The notes below the pieces were generated by a model. It saw only the letters and a list, made by a program, of their open reading frames with translations, had not been told where the DNA came from and did no database searches. A DNA stretch of 64,000 bases from Penelope pileata (taxonomy: Eukaryota; Chordata; Aves; Galliformes; Cracidae). Numbering within the stretch: position 1 is the first letter of the stretch; the number at the start of each line of letters is the position of its first letter. The stretch covers positions 472,896 through 536,895 of the forward strand of contig WBMW01000170.1 of assembly GCA_013396635.1 (NCBI GenBank). The letters are read 5' to 3'. Both the position numbers and the translations under genes were made by a program. Positions 61,801 to 64,000 of this stretch are shown here, in pieces.

Positions 61801-62970
61801 GTGATTAATCCAGCAAAAAAAAAAAATCTTTTATAGTTGTTTTTATTTTTCAGGCACATGAATATTTTTTAAAAGTAAGTTTTAATTTTGCTGAAGCACC
61901 AAAGCCTTGGAATTGAATTATCTGATTTTTACTAGCCCTATGATGACTTGTGATCAGTAATGGAAAAAACAACATAATATAGCGTACCTCTGTATCAAAT
62001 ATATTTGCTCAATAATCTTCGGTATCCAGGAGCTTATCAGAAGCCTCGTATCCGGTACAGGCTGCTCTGGGTACAGCCTGGTGTTTCTCATTGGAGCGGT
62101 GTAGAGTCCAGCTACACATGTCCAGAGAGCTACAAACAGATGGATTTTCACACACTCATATTACCAAACTTCTCTTTTAATGCATGGTTTATCTCTTCAC
62201 AACGGAGTAGCTCTACTTAGATGCTACATAGAAAACAGAATTGCTAGGCTTGGGCCCATTTGGTACTAAAATTGTTTACAGAAGGAAAAAGCAAGACCAC
62301 CAAATTAGCAACCAAATTTAAAACAGATTCCAAAGTGCATCTTCAGGTAGTATAATACACATCTTTCAAATGTATGGACATGAGCAGATGTCTGAGAAAA
62401 ACATGGGATCAGCCGTAATTTGTGCAAAGACTGCCAGACTTTCATGAATGAGGGAGCCAAATAAAATGTGAATACCTTCCAAAAGAAAACAATGTAGCTA
62501 GTCTCAAAGGTAAATAAAATCTGTCTAGATTAATTTAACATCTGTAGGTATATTTCTAAATCAAAGCATCATAAGCATAATATACATACCAGCTGTAAAA
62601 TCTCTATTTCTGGAGTAAAAAAGGTCAATATAAGAGAGAGAAACAGGGGAAAAAAAAAAAAAAAAAAAAAGTTTGGTTGTTTCAGCTGTGCACTTCTAGG
62701 AACTACACAGTCTGAAAAAAAAAATCAACATTGTATTAATATTTTTATTTTTAATCAGAGATTAAGTGAGTTTAGATTAAGGACACCAATTACAGTACTG
62801 GACTCAGACCCTTTAAAAACGTGTATTTCAGCTTTATTACTTAATGATATATATTTTCCTGTATGTAGTTCAGGGGATTCATCAGGGGATAATGACCGAT
62901 TCAGGTCTTTAACTTTTCTCCAGCTAGTGGCAAATAAAAGCTGTTCAGCTGTCTCAGACTCTTTAGCTAT
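55502..62970 (-). CDS. unrecognised multi-exon protein-coding gene, partial
   Basis: A chain of nine exon-like segments reads on the minus strand from 62970 down to 55502. Each is open in one frame, preceded by AG and followed by GT. The codon phase fits at all eight junctions (1, 2, 0, 0, 2, 1, 1, 2). Order: 62841-62970, 61988-62111, 60359-60539, 59209-59307, 58090-58142, 57074-57126, 56409-56555, 56143-56242, 55502-55808. The joined frame would be close to 400 residues. The first half is proline- and serine-containing without repeats. The second half is charged and helical, with a Glu/Lys-rich stretch (EEEAKDLEREKEVVKK) that suggests a coiled coil. No signal peptide, membrane segment or catalytic motif is evident. 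Neither a start methionine nor a final stop is fixed, so the gene probably continues on both sides. I do not recognise the family. Transcription is convergent with the let-7 unit. Confidence 0.6.
56143..56242 (-). CDS. exon 8 of the visible chain, unknown gene
   Basis: 100 bases. The acceptor GTTTTCCTGGCAG is good, while the donor TGC|GTACAT is weak. It enters needing two bases and leaves in phase 2, bridging exons 7 and 9. The translation (FQKKYSNVLASFISSYRKFS) is a basic amphipathic helix-like segment. The weak donor makes the 3' edge uncertain. Confidence 0.45.
56409..56555 (-). CDS. exon 7 of the visible chain, unknown gene
   Basis: 147 bases from the acceptor TTTTCAAACTACGTAG to the donor AAAA|GTAGAC. 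It enters needing two bases and leaves in phase 1. The translation runs VLIAINDADNDKQL, then a Cys-flanked segment (MCFECEEEAKDLEREKE), then a lysine-rich helix. The heptad-like charge pattern suggests the start of a coiled coil. Confidence 0.55.
57074..57126 (-). CDS. exon 6 of the visible chain, unknown gene
   Basis: 53 bases from the acceptor AAATGTAG at 57127 to the donor GTTG|GTATAA, with the intron starting at 57073. It enters needing one base and leaves in phase 1. It encodes GHENPPPKEKNVHLFGV, whose last residues join smoothly to the hydrophobic start of exon 7. Confidence 0.48.
58090..58142 (-). CDS. exon 5 of the visible chain, unknown gene
   Basis: 53 bases. The acceptor CCCTGCTCTTGCTTAG is good and the donor TTAA|GTGAGC is good. 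It enters in phase 0 and leaves in phase 2, exactly bridging exons 4 and 6. It encodes a short Cys/Gly/His-containing stretch (ICGTEACHGNSFMEGLV). It is too short to be found by open-frame length alone. Confidence 0.48.
58161..58183. repeat. TTTG microsatellite
   Basis: Five to six tandem TTTG units followed by a short T run, within an intron of the minus-strand gene model. Confidence 0.9.
59209..59307 (-). CDS. exon 4 of the visible chain, unknown gene
   Basis: 99 bases, phase 0 to phase 0, so it could be skipped without shifting the frame. The acceptor is CTGTAACCCACAG and the donor GAA|GTGAGA. The translation is acidic and polar (KGEETDTPQHTETWDEVS). The pyrimidine tract is weak, so confidence is moderate. 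Confidence 0.45.
60359..60539 (-). CDS. exon 3 of the visible chain, unknown gene
   Basis: 181 bases. The acceptor is TTTGCCAGGTTCATAG with the exon starting at 60539, and the donor is AAAA|GTAACA with the intron starting at 60358. It enters needing one base and leaves in phase 0. The translation is serine-, glycine- and lysine-rich (SSSRPLRLSAEIDGGGVKK) and looks like a linker. A second acceptor eight bases upstream would break the phase. Confidence 0.5.
61988..62111 (-). CDS. exon 2 of the visible chain, unknown gene
   Basis: 124 bases between an AG at 62112 and a strong donor CAGAG|GTACGC at 61987. It enters needing two bases and leaves in phase 2, consistent with both neighbours. The encoded stretch includes GLYTAPMRNTRLY and ISSWIPKIIEQIYLIQ. 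The latter is a hydrophobic-aromatic helix-like run typical of genuine protein and unlike the surrounding chance frames. Confidence 0.58.
62648..62671. repeat. poly-A tract
   Basis: An uninterrupted run of more than 20 A on the + strand. No SINE or LINE body could be recognised next to it, so it is recorded as simple sequence. It lies inside the intron between exons 1 and 2 of the minus-strand gene model. Confidence 0.85.
62841..62970 (-). CDS. exon 1 of the visible chain, unknown gene
   Basis: 130 bases. The acceptor tract GCTCTCTGTCTGTAG ends at 62971, and the donor TTAA|GTAATA begins at 62840. The frame enters in phase 0 and leaves in phase 1. The translation starts IAKESETAEQLLFATSWRKV and contains LSPDESPEL. 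It has no ATG, so it must be an internal exon. The frame stays open well past the donor, so the 3' boundary is the least certain part. Confidence 0.5.
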
Positions 62971-63434
62971 CTACAGACAGAGAGCACGCTACAAGACCGA
63001 GTGATATGAGATTTGTGCCCCAAAGAATTGGCATGGTTGCTCAGGTAAACAGAAGCAACAACTCTGATATAATTATATTGATGGAAGTCACTTAAAAACA
63101 CATCCCCCTTCCAAAAAAACCTGCAAAATAAATATGTCTTTAAAGATTGGTATAAAGGTAACAGGAATGGACAGTGGGAGGCTTGCTAAGGGGGACATTG
63201 TCCCAGTCAAGGAGTTTGGAGAGGGCGGGGAAGAAAGAAGAATAAAACTAGCCCTGGTCATATGGGATACCAAACCACCCACCAGTGATTTCAACCACTC
63301 CTTGATCTACTTCTTAACATCCCAAGTGAGTGGCCTTTGCCACCTTCCTCCAAGGTGTGGTTTAACAAACAACTGAACTGATGTAACACCTTCATGCAAC
63401 ACGGAAGATCCCGCTTCCTCCTGCCCCAACCCAA
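62971..63434. other. non-coding or undetermined DNA
   Basis: May be intron of the minus-strand gene. The opposite frames at 63088-63294 minus and 63134-63376 plus overlap each other, and I could not fit either into the exon chain by phase. Confidence 0.4.
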
Positions 63435-63530
63435 GGCCCTCTCCCTCTCCCTCTCNNNNNNNNNNNNNNNNNNNNNNNNNNNNNNNNNNNTCCCTCTCCC
63501 TCTCCCTCTCCCTCTCCCTTTCCTCTCCGC
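63435..63530. repeat. CTCCCT microsatellite with assembly gap
   Basis: Hexanucleotide CTCCCT-type repeats run on both sides of 35 N (63456-63490). The gap lies inside the repeat, so the true repeat length is unknown. The frames across it are low-complexity artefacts. Confidence 0.95.
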
Positions 63531-63859
63531 CTGCTTTGGTGTCTGCTGTCTCCTGGTCGAGTCAGCCCAGCTCATTCACTTAGAGAAAATTATCTGGCCT
63601 TTTTGCCACCTAAGTGAGTCAAAATTCAACTAAAATTAACCATTAATCTTAGTTGAATTTTTACTCACTAAGGGGTCTGACAAATACTAGAGCCTAAAGA
63701 AGGTAAATGGCAGAGCAATGGGCCTGAAGGAAGGGTAGGAACCAACAGCATTTTCTGTTCTCAGCAGCGCTGGGTGGTGACATTGGCATTATTCCAAAGG
63801 ACTATTCTGGTGCCACAGCATCCATAAAGTACAGCTCTGGAGCCTGAGGCACCTTGGTT
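63531..63859. other. non-coding DNA
   Basis: No gene seen. At about 63624-63666 there is an imperfect inverted repeat, with AAATTCAACTAA facing TTAGTTGAATTT, that could form a short hairpin. No miRNA-like arms are evident. Confidence 0.5.
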
Positions 63860-64000
63860 TGAGGAGCTGTGGATCCTCCTCCTTGGAGATCTCCAGAAGG
63901 CGCCTGGACGTGGGCCCGGGCACCCTGGTGTGAATGTCCCTGCTGGAGCGGGGGTGGGACCAGGTGGCCTGCAGAGGTCCCTGACAGCCTCAGCCGTGCT
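63860..64000 (+). repeat. CR1 LINE 3' end, cut by the window edge
   Basis: A + oriented CR1 terminal segment, with 'TTGGAGATCTCCAGAAGGCGCCTGGACGTGGGC', then 'CCCTGCTGGAGCGGGGGTGGGACCAGGTGGCC' and 'GCAGAGGTCCCTGACAGCCTCAGCC'. The final CR1 tail repeats should lie just outside the window. Confidence 0.88.

Noticed and set aside
63088..63294. Minus-strand frame ending in a possible short exon with TTTATTTTGCAG acceptor
   Set aside because: The exon would leave in phase 2, while the next exon of the chain needs phase 0.
63134..63376. Plus-strand frame of 80 codons near the window end
   Set aside because: No family resemblance, overlapped by an open frame on the other strand, and it runs into low-complexity sequence.

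Overview
The window reads as nuclear DNA of a bird, most likely a galliform such as chicken or a close relative. Three things in the sequence point there. Several CR1 retroposon 3' ends carry the avian-type tail. Two copies of a mariner element have the Galluhop-like 'CTCCAAAAGTAA' ends. A let-7 pair has the spacing and arm sequences of the vertebrate let-7a-3/let-7b locus (MIRLET7BHG in human, on 22q13.31 upstream of PPARA). There is no bacterial or viral gene content. Most open frames in the window are chance frames in AT-rich intron or intergenic DNA.

Layout. From 1 to about 35 kb the DNA is AT-rich and non-coding, with CR1 copies at 0.45-1.1, 15.8-16.8 and 23.2-24.4 kb, a deleted mariner at 3.7-4.2 kb and an old MIR-like SINE at 18.4-18.7 kb. 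Across this stretch I find five exon-like segments on the + strand with good acceptor and donor signals: 10.5, 17.7, 28.1, 30.75 and 34.7 kb. The best reading is that they belong to the spliced non-coding host transcript of the let-7 pair. The let-7a-3 hairpin lies at 35.6 kb and the let-7b hairpin at 36.5 kb, both on the + strand and 868 bases apart between the mature 5' ends.

From 36.6 to 55 kb I see no gene. A 1.3-kb mariner copy at 41.0-42.65 kb carries a 293-base duplication around a single N, probably an assembly artefact. A short CpG-dense patch at 51.84 kb ends at another single N and may be the edge of a lost CpG island.

From 55.5 to 63.0 kb the minus strand holds a chain of nine short exon-like open segments. 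All have AG acceptors and GT donors, and the codon phase is preserved across every junction. I read this as part of a real protein-coding gene transcribed convergently toward the let-7 unit. I do not recognise the protein. Human synteny does not lead me to expect a gene there, so it is the most interesting object in the window.

The window ends with a gapped CTCCCT repeat and another CR1 3' end.
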